Numbered from the stretch's first letter, positions 27,982 through 36,802 are shown. The stretch is DNA of 64,000 nucleotides from Streptomyces liangshanensis (GCF_011694815.1 NZ_CP050177.1:2283001-2347000), one strand, 5' to 3'. Notes: a model not told the origin generated them from the sequence alone. A program made the numbers and translations.

Positions 27982-29067
27982 TCACGACCGGGTGGCCCGT
28001 CCGCACGTCGTCCCGTCCGTCCGGCCCAGGTGCGCGTCGATCGAGGTGCTGCGGTCGTACGGGTCGACCGCGGGGCCCTCACCGGTGGCGGCGCGTTCCG
28101 CGGTGAACTCGGGAACGTACGAGCCGGTGTAGGCGTCGCAGCCGCCGTTCGCGGTGTCGACCTTGTACGAGACGAGGGAGAACGTGCCCGGGTCGACGCG
28201 TACCTTCGCCGGGTCGTCCCAGCTCATCACCACCTCGCGGCGCACGATCGTACGGGCCACCTCGTCGTCGCCGGCCCCGGCCCGTACCAGCGGATAGACG
28301 TAGGTGACATCGGTGCTCACCTCGACGGCGCCCCGCTCCCCCTCCCGGTAGGTGATACGGCCCCGGGTCTTGACCACGTCACCGGCCGGCCGCACCTTCG
28401 TGGCGTCGAAGCGGCTGAACAGCAGCAGGGGGTCGTCCTCGCGCGTCGGCGCGGTGAACGCGTTCGCCAAGTAGTCCCGCATGCCCTTCTGTTGCGAGTT
28501 GACCGAGGCGATCGCCTTCGCCGGGCGCTCCCCGCGCAGCACCGCGGGGTCCAGGTTCGCCGCGACCAGGAAGTCCCGGCTCCGCTCCAGCGCCCGCGCG
28601 ACCTCCGCCGTACTCATCCAGCCCGTCGCCCGGGCCGCGGGCAGGGTCAGGCCGGTCGCCCCGTCGCTCCACCGCTGTGCGGGCGACCCCCTGAACGGAT
28701 CGTCCAGGGTGGGGAGTCCGGCCGCCCGCTCCGTCGGCGGCGGCTGGTCCGGGCGGACCGTCTCGGCGGCGAGGGGCGCGGCCCCGGCGTCCCCGTTCCC
28801 CCACCACCCGGTCACCCGGCCGGGCAGCAGGGCCGCGGCCAGCACGGCCACCGCGACGAGGAGTCCGAACACGTACCAGCCCCTGCCCGCGCGGCGCCGG
28901 GCCGGTGTGTGGGTCCGCCATCCGGCCGGCGGCCCCGGCTGCTCCCTCAGGCGCCGGGTCACCATCCGGGCCCGCGCCGACGGCTCCTTGGGCGCCCCCG
29001 GTGTCCCCGCCGCGGCCTCGCGCAGGAACCGCTCCCACTCCTCGTCCGGTATGGACCCCTCACCCAC
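27982..29067 (-). CDS. Single-pass membrane protein of unknown function
   Basis: 361 aa from the GTG at 29067, chosen because GGGGAG sits about 9 bp upstream; longer starts exist to 29124. An acidic-to-basic cytoplasmic tail of about 60 residues (SIPDEEWERFLREAA) precedes one hydrophobic helix (WYVFGLLVAVAVLAAALLPG). The outer domain, about 275 residues, contains LPTLDDPFRGSPAQRW and a C-terminal DAYTGSYVPEF, with two lone cysteines that could pair. I recognise no enzyme motif. Common in Streptomyces as a conserved hypothetical. Confidence 0.75.
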   Translation of the reverse strand: MGEGSIPDEEWERFLREAAAGTPGAPKEPSARARMVTRRLREQPGPPAGWRTHTPARRRAGRGWYVFGLLVAVAVLAAALLPGRVTGWWGNGDAGAAPLAAETVRPDQPPPTERAAGLPTLDDPFRGSPAQRWSDGATGLTLPAARATGWMSTAEVARALERSRDFLVAANLDPAVLRGERPAKAIASVNSQQKGMRDYLANAFTAPTREDDPLLLFSRFDATKVRPAGDVVKTRGRITYREGERGAVEVSTDVTYVYPLVRAGAGDDEVARTIVRREVVMSWDDPAKVRVDPGTFSLVSYKVDTANGGCDAYTGSYVPEFTAERAATGEGPAVDPYDRSTSIDAHLGRTDGTTCGRATRS

Positions 29068-29183
29068 GATGTGCTCCCCGTTCCTTCCCACGCCCCAGGT
29101 CCCTCCCCGGGGTCGGCCGGTCACGCGAGATCATCACACGGGGCACTGACAGCGGTACGACTCCGCACCCCGGCCGGGAATCC

Positions 29184-29213
29184 CTACTACTCCGCCGACC
29201 GGGGACGTAGAAT
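29184..29213 (+). promoter_or_regulatory. Leaderless promoter of the BlaI-type gene with an operator-like half site
   Basis: TAGAAT at 29208-29213 is a good -10 box 7 bp before the GTG at 29221, so the transcript probably starts at the start codon. CTACTAC at 29184-29190 lies near the -35 position, and GTAG at 29207-29210 overlaps the -10. These match halves of the perfect dyad found upstream of the MFS gene, suggesting weaker autoregulation. Confidence 0.55.
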
Positions 29214-29220
29214 TCGTCTC

Positions 29221-29604
29221 GTGACGTCCGTCAAAGCGCAGAACTGCATCGTCTTCGGGCCGTTGGAGGGCGAGATCATGGACGTGCTCTGGGGCACGCC
29301 CGCGCCGTTGACGGTCCGGGAGGTGCTCGGGCGGCTCAACCACGCCCGCGAGACGCCCCTCGCGTACACGACGGTGATGACGGTGATGAACCGGCTGTCG
29401 GACAAAAGCGCGGCCGTGCGGGTCAAGGCCGGCCGCTGCTACAGCTATTCGGCCGCCGTGTCGGACGAGGCGGCGATGGCCGTGCGCGAGGTCATCCGCG
29501 ACTTCGGGGTGGACGCCGTGGCGCACTTCGTCACCGAGGCGCAGAACTCCCCCGATCTCCTGGACCGCCTGCGGCGGTTGATGGCGGAAGGCCCGGGTTC
29601 CTGA
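29221..29604 (+). CDS. BlaI/MecI/CopY family transcriptional repressor
   Basis: 127 aa from the leaderless GTG at 29221. The penicillinase-repressor pattern is clear: GPLEGEIMDVLWGTPAPLTVREVLGRL, then YTTVMTVMNRLSDKSAAVRVKAGRCYSYSAAVS (winged helix and wing), then a C-terminal dimerisation helix. No BlaR1/MecR1 sensor protease lies nearby, so the release signal is unknown. The MFS gene 150 bp downstream, with a BlaI-like dyad in its promoter, is the obvious target. Confidence 0.92.
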   Translation: MTSVKAQNCIVFGPLEGEIMDVLWGTPAPLTVREVLGRLNHARETPLAYTTVMTVMNRLSDKSAAVRVKAGRCYSYSAAVSDEAAMAVREVIRDFGVDAVAHFVTEAQNSPDLLDRLRRLMAEGPGS

Positions 29605-29677
29605 CGTCCCGTCCCCGGCCGGGCGGCGTCGAATCTGTCAGAACTCTTTCGATCGACCCCTGTGGGGGTCCCACTCC

Positions 29678-29701
29678 AACTACTATTCCCGCGTAGTAGT
29701 T
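29678..29701. promoter_or_regulatory. BlaI-type operator, perfect dyad upstream of the MFS gene
   Basis: AACTACTA (29678-29685) and TAGTAGTT (29694-29701) are perfect 8-bp inverted arms separated by 8 bp. The TACTA/TAGTA core is of the type bound by BlaI/MecI-family dimers. It is 53 bp upstream of the MFS start and directly after the repressor gene. Confidence 0.8.
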
Positions 29702-29754
29702 GCGTGGCGTCCGTCCGCGCGCGATGAGTCATCGACAGCTGTGGAGGAAGTCCC

Positions 29755-31377
29755 ATGAGTTCGCTACCCGTTGACACCGGAGGAGCCGGCCCTCAGGTCA
29801 ACCGAGGTCTGGTGATGGCTGTCCTGGGCGGCTGCTTCCTCGTCGTGATGATGGACAACACCATCCTCAACGTCGCGCTCCAGACGCTCCAGACCGATCT
29901 GGGGGCGTCCAACGCGGAACTCCAGTGGGCACTCGACTCGTACATCCTCTTCTACGCGGCGCTGATGTTCTCCGCCGGCATCCTGGCCGACGCCTTCGGC
30001 CGCCGCCGCGTCCTGCTGATCGGCCTGGTCGTCTTCGCGGTGGCGTCGGGCTTCGCCGCCTGGTCCAGCACGCCGGAACAGCTCATCCTCTGGCGGGCCG
30101 TCATGGGGATCGGCGGCGCGGTCGTGCCGCCCGCGACGCTCGCGGTCATCAACGACATCTTCCCGCGCGAGGAGCGCGGCAAGGCGATCGGCATCTGGTC
30201 CGCGCTCGGCGGGCTGTCCATCGCGCTGGGCCCGATCATCGGCGGCTTCCTCCTCAACCACTTCTGGTGGGGTTCCGTCTTCCTGATCAACGTGCCCGTC
30301 GTGGTGGGCTGCGCGGTGCTGCTCCTGTTGATCCTCCCCGAGTCCCGGGCGGCCTCGAAGCCTCAACTCGACCTTCCTGGCGTCCTGTTGTCGATCGTCG
30401 GCATCGGCGCGCTGATCTACGGCGTGATCCGCGGCGGCGACACCAACCACTGGACGAGCCCCGAGGTCCTCGGCTCCATCATCGGCGGCGTGGTGCTGCT
30501 CGCCCTGTTCATCCGCTTCGAGTCCCGCGCCGCGCTGCCCGCGCTCGACGTCAAGCTCCTGCGCAACAAGGCCTTCGCGGCCGGGACCGCCTCGCTGGCC
30601 CTGTCCTTCTTCGCCCTCACCGGCGGCACGTTCCTGATGGTGTTCTACATCCAGGGCGTGCGCGGCTACAGCCCCCTGGAGCTGGGCCTCATCCTCCTCC
30701 CGGTCGCGGTCGGCACGGTGGTCTCGGCCACCCAGAGCAACGGCCTGGCCGCGAAGTTCGGCGCCAAGGCAACGGTGACCGCCGGACTGCTCCTGCTCGC
30801 GCTGGCCTTCACCTGGCAGGCGTGGGTCAAGGCCGACACCGCGCTGTGGCTGTTCGAGATCAACCTCGGGCTGTCCGGCCTGGGGCTCGGACTGGTGATG
30901 GGCACCTCGACGACGGTCACGATGGCGGTGGTCGCGCCGGAGAAGGCCGGCGTCGGCGCGGCGGTCAACAACACACTGCGCCAGGTCGGCGCCGCGCTCG
31001 GGGTGGCCGTCCTCGGCTCGGTGCTCTCGGTGCGCTACCGCGACGAGCTGGGCAGCGCGACCGACGTCCTGCCGGCTCCCGTACGGGACGCCGCGTCCGA
31101 GTCGCTGGGCGGCACGCTCACCGTGGCCCAGCGGATCCAGGAGAGCGGTGCGGCCGGGTCGGCCCCGGTCAAGGAGGCGCTGCCCCAACTCCTGAGTGCT
31201 GCACAGGACTCGTACATGTCCGCGATGCACTTCTCCTTCGCGATCGCCGCGGGGGCGCTCGCCGTGGCCGCCGTGGTGGCCGCGGTCTGGCTGCCCGGCC
31301 GTACCGTCGCGGGAGCGGCCCGGACGGCGGACGGCCCCGCCGAGCCGGCCCGCGAGGAAGGCGCCCGGGCCACCTGA
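29755..31377 (+). CDS. MFS drug exporter, DHA2 (14-TM, EmrB/QacA) type
   Basis: 540 aa from an ATG with GAGGAAG 6 bp upstream. About 14 membrane segments. Family motifs: motif D1-like MMDNTILNVALQTLQ, motif A DAFGRRRVL, motif B LWRAVMGIGGAVVPPA and motif C ALGPIIGGFLL. It should export hydrophobic or cationic compounds using the proton gradient. Probably repressed by the BlaI-type protein encoded just upstream through the perfect dyad; substrate unknown. Confidence 0.93.
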   Translation: MSSLPVDTGGAGPQVNRGLVMAVLGGCFLVVMMDNTILNVALQTLQTDLGASNAELQWALDSYILFYAALMFSAGILADAFGRRRVLLIGLVVFAVASGFAAWSSTPEQLILWRAVMGIGGAVVPPATLAVINDIFPREERGKAIGIWSALGGLSIALGPIIGGFLLNHFWWGSVFLINVPVVVGCAVLLLLILPESRAASKPQLDLPGVLLSIVGIGALIYGVIRGGDTNHWTSPEVLGSIIGGVVLLALFIRFESRAALPALDVKLLRNKAFAAGTASLALSFFALTGGTFLMVFYIQGVRGYSPLELGLILLPVAVGTVVSATQSNGLAAKFGAKATVTAGLLLLALAFTWQAWVKADTALWLFEINLGLSGLGLGLVMGTSTTVTMAVVAPEKAGVGAAVNNTLRQVGAALGVAVLGSVLSVRYRDELGSATDVLPAPVRDAASESLGGTLTVAQRIQESGAAGSAPVKEALPQLLSAAQDSYMSAMHFSFAIAAGALAVAAVVAAVWLPGRTVAGAARTADGPAEPAREEGARAT

Positions 31378-31450
31378 GCCGGGCACACCTGGGCCCGGGA
31401 AGACCTGGGCCCAGGCACCGTGGCCGGCCCGGACGACCGGCCCGTCGGGA

Positions 31451-31942
31451 TCAGGCGTCGATCCGGTTCAGCAGATAACCGCGGCCGTGAATCGTTTCCA
31501 GCGAGAGCCCGACGGCCAGGAGTTTGCGCCTGAGCCGCATGATGTGCAGATCTAACGCGTTCCTGCTGGCCGAGCGATTCGCCGAGGAGAGCCTGGCCGC
31601 CAGTTCCTGACGGCCGGCCACCTTGGACAACCGCTCCACGAGGAAACGCACCACGACGGTCTCCGTGGCGGTCAAGGGGGTGAGGGTGCTGCCGAACCGC
31701 AGTATTCCGTCCTCGTCCACCAAAGGCTGCGGAAAGTGACCGACCTTGGCCCGCAGGGACGATATCCGTGCCTTCAGTTCCAGCGGGTCGACGGGCAGCC
31801 GGATCCAGTCCTCTCCCGCCCCCTTCAACTCGGGAACGGAGACACCGGGGGCGACCAGAAGAACACAGGGAATTCCCTCACGTCGCAGGCCGGCCAGCTT
31901 CGTCAGCTCGGTCGGCCAGCGGACAACCTGCACGTCCTGCAT
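31451..31942 (-). CDS. Winged-helix (OmpR C-terminal type) regulator without a true receiver domain
   Basis: 163 aa from the ATG at 31942. The N-terminal 65 residues (VLLVAPGVSVPELKGAGEDWIRLPVDPLELKARI) look like a shrunken receiver half lacking the phosphoacceptor aspartate. The C-terminal half is a trans_reg_C winged helix (LTPLTATETVVVRFLVERL, SRNALDLHIMRLRRKL, IETIHGRGYLL-like end). Regulators of this build often sit in natural-product clusters. It is last in the minus-strand cluster, beyond a hairpin, and so probably has its own promoter in the AT-richer 31945-31985 stretch. Confidence 0.85.
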   Translation of the reverse strand: MQDVQVVRWPTELTKLAGLRREGIPCVLLVAPGVSVPELKGAGEDWIRLPVDPLELKARISSLRAKVGHFPQPLVDEDGILRFGSTLTPLTATETVVVRFLVERLSKVAGRQELAARLSSANRSASRNALDLHIMRLRRKLLAVGLSLETIHGRGYLLNRIDA

Positions 31943-31989
31943 GGCACCTACTTTTCTGTATCTGTATTTCTCCGGAGCTCGTGAAAGGA

Positions 31990-32023
31990 CAAGGCCCGCA
32001 CATGAATACGTATGCGGGCCTTG
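31990..32023 (-). terminator. Hairpin terminator after the amidase gene
   Basis: CAAGGCCCGCA (31990-32000) pairs perfectly with TGCGGGCCTTG (32013-32023) across a 12-nt loop, 42 bp after the amidase stop. On the minus strand it is followed by TCCTTTC. It separates the biosynthetic genes from the regulator gene. Confidence 0.7.
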
Positions 32024-32064
32024 CCTGTTCAGCATTGCGCAGGAAAGTCGCTCTGCTTATGCGG

Positions 32065-33501
32065 TCACCACATCGCCGGGTGACGCGGAGTCACCTCGGC
32101 CGTCGTGGCCTGGAGTTGGGCCGCGAGAGAGACCAGGGTGGGCTCGTCCGCGTACCGGCCGCCGAGCATCACGCCGGTCGGGAGCCCGTCCGGGTTCCGG
32201 CTCAACGGGACGCTCACCGCGGGAAGTCCGGTGAGGTTGTAGACGGTGGTGTACGGCATGAAGGCGGTCATCCGGGCGAATTCGGCCGCCGGATCGGAGT
32301 CCTCCCGCAACTCGCCGGTGAGCGTGGGGGGTTCTGCGAGCGTCGGCGTGAGGATCACGTCGTAGGCGCCGAACAGAAGATCGGTGAGCATCTGTCCGAC
32401 TCCGCGGAACGTACGAAGGGCTTGATCGTACTGCCGCGCGGTGACCGCGTTCGCAACGTCACGCAGATACGCGGTGAACGGCATCAACTCCCTTTCCTCG
32501 TACGGTTCCAGCTCGTAGCTCGCGGCCTCCACCGACCACACGTGGGTGAACGCCTCGACGATCCCGCCGTCGGCGGGCATCTCCACTTCCTCGACGGTAT
32601 GGCCCAGTTCGGCCAGTGTCACGGCGGCGGCCCCGTACGCCGCGGCGCAATCCGGGTGGAGCACGGCGTCCGGCACCATGGGCGCGCGCAGGCCGGCGAT
32701 CCGCAGCCGTCCGGGCTCCCGGCGGGCGTGGTCGAGCAGGGTCCCGCCGCCCGGATAGCCGGGAGCCGTGTACACGTCGCCCGGCATGCGTCCGGCCATC
32801 GCGTCGACGAGCGCCGCGGCGTCGGCGACCGTACGGGCCAGCGCCCCGTGGGTGGACAGGCCGGTGATGTCGGGCCGCGACGGGCCGTTGCTGATGCGGC
32901 CCCTGCTGGGCTTGATCCCGACGAGGCCGCAGGCGGAGGCCGGGATGCGGACGGATCCGCCGGCGTCGGTGCCGTGGGCCAGCGGGGCGAGGCCGGCGGC
33001 GACGGCCGCGGCGGACCCGCCGCTGGACCCGCCCGGGGACCGCTCCGGGTCCCACGGGTTGCGGGTCGGCGCGCCGAGCCCGTTCTCCGTGTAGCAGGGC
33101 AGGGCGAACTCGGGGAGGTTGGTCTTCCCGAGCAGGACCGTGCCGGCCTCGCGCAGCCGGGTGACGACGTGGTCGTCCAGGTCCCCGATCCGGTCGGTGA
33201 AGGCCCGGGAGCCCGAGGTGTACCGCACGTCGGCGACCTGGACGAGGTCCTTCACGGCCAGCGGGACGCCGTGCAGCGGGGACAGCCGTGTGCCGTCCCG
33301 CCTGGCGTCGGCCGTGTCCCGGTCGGCCGCGGACGCCTGTTCCCTGGCGAGGTCCGCGGTGACGGTGAGGTAAGCGCCGAGCGCCTTGTCCTCGCGGTCG
33401 ATGCGGTCGAGATAGTGGTCCGTCAGCGCGACGGAGGACAGCTCGCCCCCGGCGATGGCGGCTCCCTGTTCGAGAGCGGTCAGATCATGGAGTTCGGCCA
33501 T
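32065..33501 (-). CDS. Amidase (amidase signature family)
   Basis: 478 aa with the complete Ser-cisSer-Lys triad: K84 in GVPLAVKD, S159 in SPGGSSGGSAAAVA and nucleophile S183 in GTDAGGSVRIPASACG. It hydrolyses an amide or, in some relatives, transfers acyl groups. GatA is less likely because no gatB/gatC is near. Fifth gene of the cluster, 48 bp after the ThiF-like gene. It may trim or release a product intermediate, or be a self-protection enzyme. Confidence 0.92.
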   Translation of the reverse strand: MAELHDLTALEQGAAIAGGELSSVALTDHYLDRIDREDKALGAYLTVTADLAREQASAADRDTADARRDGTRLSPLHGVPLAVKDLVQVADVRYTSGSRAFTDRIGDLDDHVVTRLREAGTVLLGKTNLPEFALPCYTENGLGAPTRNPWDPERSPGGSSGGSAAAVAAGLAPLAHGTDAGGSVRIPASACGLVGIKPSRGRISNGPSRPDITGLSTHGALARTVADAAALVDAMAGRMPGDVYTAPGYPGGGTLLDHARREPGRLRIAGLRAPMVPDAVLHPDCAAAYGAAAVTLAELGHTVEEVEMPADGGIVEAFTHVWSVEAASYELEPYEERELMPFTAYLRDVANAVTARQYDQALRTFRGVGQMLTDLLFGAYDVILTPTLAEPPTLTGELREDSDPAAEFARMTAFMPYTTVYNLTGLPAVSVPLSRNPDGLPTGVMLGGRYADEPTLVSLAAQLQATTAEVTPRHPAMW

Positions 33502-33549
33502 GGAGTAGTGCTCCGCGGTAGTGGGGGGTGGGTGGCACGTGAGCCCTGG

Positions 33550-34497
33550 TCAGGCCTGGGCGCCCCGGGAGAGCTTGAGGAGCTTCGGCGCCAGTGAGGC
33601 AAGTTCGCCGACCCAGCGCAGCCGTGTCGCCAACTGCCCCCAGTTGGAACGGATCTCCTGGTGGACGTCGATGTAGACCTCGGGCCGCACCTGCTCCCCG
33701 GCGAGGAGCTTCACCACCATGTGGGAGGTGATGGCGCCGAACGTCAGTGCCACATAGGTGACCTGGGGGAAGCTGTAGTCGGGACGGCCCAGGTTGTCCT
33801 TGACCTCGGTGAGCATCTCGACGGGGACGTACCGCAGCGGGATCGCCTTGAGGAGCAGCTGCCACGAGGTGAGTTCCTCGATGTCGGACTGGCTGATCGC
33901 TCCGTCGAACGGCTTGCGCACGGTCCGGTAGTCGTAGCACCGCACGTACTGCGCGCCCGCGATGTCCCAGCCCGTGACGAGCGGCAGCTTGCGTGCCACG
34001 GCGGTGCGGTGGAGCAGGTGCTTGGCCCGCCAGCCCGACATGGTGGTCACGTCGATGCCGTCGACGATGACCTGGCAGTCGGCCGTCAGCTGCTCGATGG
34101 TGTCCTCGCCGACGCCCTGGGTGAAGACGGCGGTCTTGGCATGGGGATTGATGCCGAGGATCCGCTCGGAGGCGACGAGGGCCTTGTTGCGGTCGGTGTC
34201 GGCCGCGGTGGCGCTCTGCCGGTTGAGGTTGTTCACCTCGTACTCGCCCGGGTCGGCCAGCAGGAAGTTCCGGGCGCCCAGGCGGACCAGGGGTTCCACG
34301 GCGGCGCCGCCGATCGACCCGCAGCCGGCGACCAGGACGGTCGACGTGCGCAGGGCGTCCTGCTCGGCCGCGCTGACCACGCCCCGGTTGCGGGTGGTCA
34401 GTTCGGCGTAGAACTCGTCGGGGCTCAGGCCGCCGACGGTGGCGGCCGGCGGGGTCGCGCCGGCCGTGTCCTCGGTGAGGTCATCCTCGGTGATCAC
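33550..34497 (-). CDS. ThiF/MoeB/E1-like adenylating enzyme
   Basis: 315 aa with an ATP-binding Rossmann loop VLVAGCGSIGG (54-64), acidic D82, the arginine finger in NNLNRQ (R93), K105 and D149. All the residues used to form a carboxy-adenylate in E1 enzymes are present. The zinc CxxC pairs and the catalytic cysteine of MoeB/ThiF are absent, as in some natural-product E1-like enzymes that activate small carboxylates or peptides. Its start overlaps the end of the acyltransferase gene by 17 bp, so the two are tightly coupled. No ThiS-like carrier was found beside it. Confidence 0.88.
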   Translation of the reverse strand: MITEDDLTEDTAGATPPAATVGGLSPDEFYAELTTRNRGVVSAAEQDALRTSTVLVAGCGSIGGAAVEPLVRLGARNFLLADPGEYEVNNLNRQSATAADTDRNKALVASERILGINPHAKTAVFTQGVGEDTIEQLTADCQVIVDGIDVTTMSGWRAKHLLHRTAVARKLPLVTGWDIAGAQYVRCYDYRTVRKPFDGAISQSDIEELTSWQLLLKAIPLRYVPVEMLTEVKDNLGRPDYSFPQVTYVALTFGAITSHMVVKLLAGEQVRPEVYIDVHQEIRSNWGQLATRLRWVGELASLAPKLLKLSRGAQA

Positions 34498-35509
34498 TTG
34501 TGCCGCCCTTTCCGAGCTGCTCCGCGTGCTGTCGTGCCTGTCGCCGGGACGCCACCTTGCACGCGTTCATGCGGGTGACCATGTCCTTGAGCGAGACGAG
34601 GCCGGGCTGTTCGTCGAGGTGGCCCCGGATGAGGTCCATGTACGCCCCCAGGTCGGGGGGTACGGGGGCCACGAAGGGGACGGCCACGACGTCCTGGTGG
34701 TAGATCGGGGCCATGAGGTCGGACTCCGGGAGGTTCGGGGTCGTCCCGCGCGGCACCTGGAGGTCGAAGCCGGTGAGCCTGAAGTGCCTCAGCGCCACGT
34801 GCTCCTTGGCGTCGCCGAACACCACCCGTACCTGGTCGCCGATGTCCACCATGGTCTGCCCGAGGCCGAGCAGCAGGTGCCAGGGCACGCGCTCCGCGGT
34901 CCCGCCGGGGGCCATGTGGAGGTCCCGTACGAAGCGCTTGATCTCGAAGACCTGGTGGGTCCCGAGTCCCGGCGCGGCGAACTGCCCGAGCAGGTCGATG
35001 CGGTGGGCGGTCTCGGTCGAGAACCGGTAGCGCCTCGGGTGGTCCAGCGGCAGGGGCACCTGGTCGGCCGTGCAGGCGAGGCTGATGTAGCCGCGGATCC
35101 GGCCGGTCCTGGTGCACAGGCTGATGGTGTGGATGTTCTGCACGCCCGGCGGGTGGGTGACCGTCTCGCGGAAGACCGCCCGCTGGTAGACGAGCCGCGA
35201 GGAGATCCAGCCGAGGCGCAGGTACTGGACGAGGCGGAAGCCCATGATCCCGTTGAGGTAGCGCAGCGGGAGCTGGTCGTCCGTGACGGTGAGGGTGATC
35301 AGGTGGTCCCGCTCGTCGTGCCGGTAGTAGAGCGGGGCGCCCTTGAGGTGCTGCGGGAGGTCGCGGAAGTCCATCGTGGAGTGCAGGTGGACGATGTCCC
35401 TGACGAACCGGTTCTGCGGGTCCTTCAGGAGTTCCGGGGCCTCCCAGGCGGGGCCGGTGGCCGACCCCTCGTGTCTGGTTCCGGCGTCTGCTGTCGCGGC
35501 TAGGGTCAT
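34481..35509 (-). CDS. Putative GNAT/LuxI-FeeM-like N-acyltransferase
   Basis: 342 aa from the ATG at 35509, overlapping the acyl-CoA dehydrogenase stop (ATGA). I do not recognise a named family with certainty. The order of features matches the autoinducer-synthase/N-acyl amino acid synthase branch of GNAT folds: an entry helix WISSRLVYQRAVFRE, strand-turn GRIRGYISLAC, the HQVFEIKRFVRD segment (like W-E-x-S-R), and a late strand-helix-strand VRVVFGDAKEHVALRHFRLTGFDL. There is no signal peptide or membrane segment. With the dehydrogenase next to it, an acylated amino acid-like product is plausible; this is inference. Confidence 0.5.
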   Translation of the reverse strand: MTLAATADAGTRHEGSATGPAWEAPELLKDPQNRFVRDIVHLHSTMDFRDLPQHLKGAPLYYRHDERDHLITLTVTDDQLPLRYLNGIMGFRLVQYLRLGWISSRLVYQRAVFRETVTHPPGVQNIHTISLCTRTGRIRGYISLACTADQVPLPLDHPRRYRFSTETAHRIDLLGQFAAPGLGTHQVFEIKRFVRDLHMAPGGTAERVPWHLLLGLGQTMVDIGDQVRVVFGDAKEHVALRHFRLTGFDLQVPRGTTPNLPESDLMAPIYHQDVVAVPFVAPVPPDLGAYMDLIRGHLDEQPGLVSLKDMVTRMNACKVASRRQARQHAEQLGKGGTSDHRG

Positions 35510-36723
35510 GCGCGTTCCTCGTCGTAGAGACTCTCGGTGATCGCGAGCGCCAGCACCTCGGGCGTGCCCTCGTAGATCCGGGCGCCGTAGGCGTCGCGCA
35601 GGCGCTTCTCCAGCCCGAAGGACTTGAGGTAGCCGCGGGCTCCGGCCAGGGACATGGCCAGGTCGGCGACGTCGATGGCGACACGGTCGGCGAAGTACTT
35701 CGCGACGGCCGGCTCGTACTGCGGGGCGGGCAGTTCGTTGTCCACCTTGTGGGCGGCGCGCAGGTAGAGCAGCCGGGCGGCGTCGACCTTGGAGGTCATC
35801 TCGGCGAGCTTGGCGGCGGTGAACTGGTGCTCGCGCAGCGGGCGTCCGCCCTGGACGCGGGTGTCGCACCAGTCGATCGCCAGGGCGAGCGCGCCCCGGG
35901 CCACGCCGGTGGAGATGCCGGCGACGGAGGCGCGCGCCATGTTGCTCTGCGCGATGTTGATCGCCATGCCGTCGCCCTCGTCGCCGATCATGTTCTCGGC
36001 CGGAATACGGACGTTCTCGAAGGTCAGCTCGCTGCCGAGGCACAGGCGGTAGCCCAGCTTGTCGGCGACGGGGCCGCGCACCACGCCGGGCAGGTCGAGC
36101 GGCACCATGAAGGAGGTCAGGCCGGTCGCGCCGGGGAATCCCTCCATGTTGGCGAAGACCGAGGCGAAGTTGGCGACCTGGGCGTTCGTGATGAACCGCT
36201 TGCGGCCGTTGAGGACGTAGTGGTCGCCGTCCCGGCGGGCGGTCATGACGTCACGGGCGTGGACAGCGTTGTCAGGAATGATGAGGTCGCAGCCGGCCTC
36301 CTCCTCGGTGACCGCGTTGCAGGCCAGGACGGGGGCGTCGCCCGAGAACAGCGGCAGGAAGCGGGCCTGCAGCCGGGGGTCGCCGGAGAGCAGGACGGGG
36401 GCCTGGCCGAGCATGGCGGCGCCGAATATGAGGGCGGTGCCGGCACAGACCGTGGCGACCTCCTCCAGGGCGACGGCCGCGCCGAGCATGCCGAAGCCGA
36501 GCCCGCCGTAGTCCCGCGGGATGGCGACGCGCGTCAGGCCGATGGAGTGACCCTGCGTGACCATGTCCCAGTCGAAATCGTCCGCGGGGGCCGCGTCGAG
36601 GTCCTGGACACGGGGTGCCACCACGTCCTGGGCGAACTCACGGACGCGCAGCCGGAATTTCTCCAGCTCGCCGGGGAGCACGTCGAAGTTGAGTTCCAGC
36701 GTGTTGTCGTACGCATCGGACAT
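35506..36723 (-). CDS. Acyl-CoA dehydrogenase family flavoprotein
   Basis: 405 aa, typical length. Family motifs: IPRDYGGLGFGMLGAAVALEE, the FAD region ACNAVTEEEAGCD (where TE-x-x-AGSD is usual), FITNAQVANFASVFA, ARGYLKSFGLEKRLRDA, and the catalytic base E385 in IYEGTPEV. So it should be active as a dehydrogenase on a thioester or related substrate. It is second in the cluster, 79 bp after the SCP2 gene. Enzymes of this family in biosynthetic clusters also oxidise carrier-bound or N-acyl substrates. Confidence 0.92.
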   Translation of the reverse strand: MSDAYDNTLELNFDVLPGELEKFRLRVREFAQDVVAPRVQDLDAAPADDFDWDMVTQGHSIGLTRVAIPRDYGGLGFGMLGAAVALEEVATVCAGTALIFGAAMLGQAPVLLSGDPRLQARFLPLFSGDAPVLACNAVTEEEAGCDLIIPDNAVHARDVMTARRDGDHYVLNGRKRFITNAQVANFASVFANMEGFPGATGLTSFMVPLDLPGVVRGPVADKLGYRLCLGSELTFENVRIPAENMIGDEGDGMAINIAQSNMARASVAGISTGVARGALALAIDWCDTRVQGGRPLREHQFTAAKLAEMTSKVDAARLLYLRAAHKVDNELPAPQYEPAVAKYFADRVAIDVADLAMSLAGARGYLKSFGLEKRLRDAYGARIYEGTPEVLALAITESLYDEERA

Positions 36724-36802
36724 TGAAAAGCCTCCAAAGCTGCCGTACTGAAGTGCGGTGTGCGGGTTGTGCCGGAGCGGCGGAATGCGTGACCGTTACG
36801 AG

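Noticed and set aside
29755..31377. MFS exporter as part of the 31.4-37.2 kb cluster
   Set aside because: Opposite strand, separate BlaI-type control, and the cluster's own regulator gene lies between.
29764..31386. 540-codon minus-strand frame opposite the MFS exporter
   Set aside because: Exact antisense of a membrane-protein gene; His/Gln/Glu/Arg-rich reading typical of an antisense frame.
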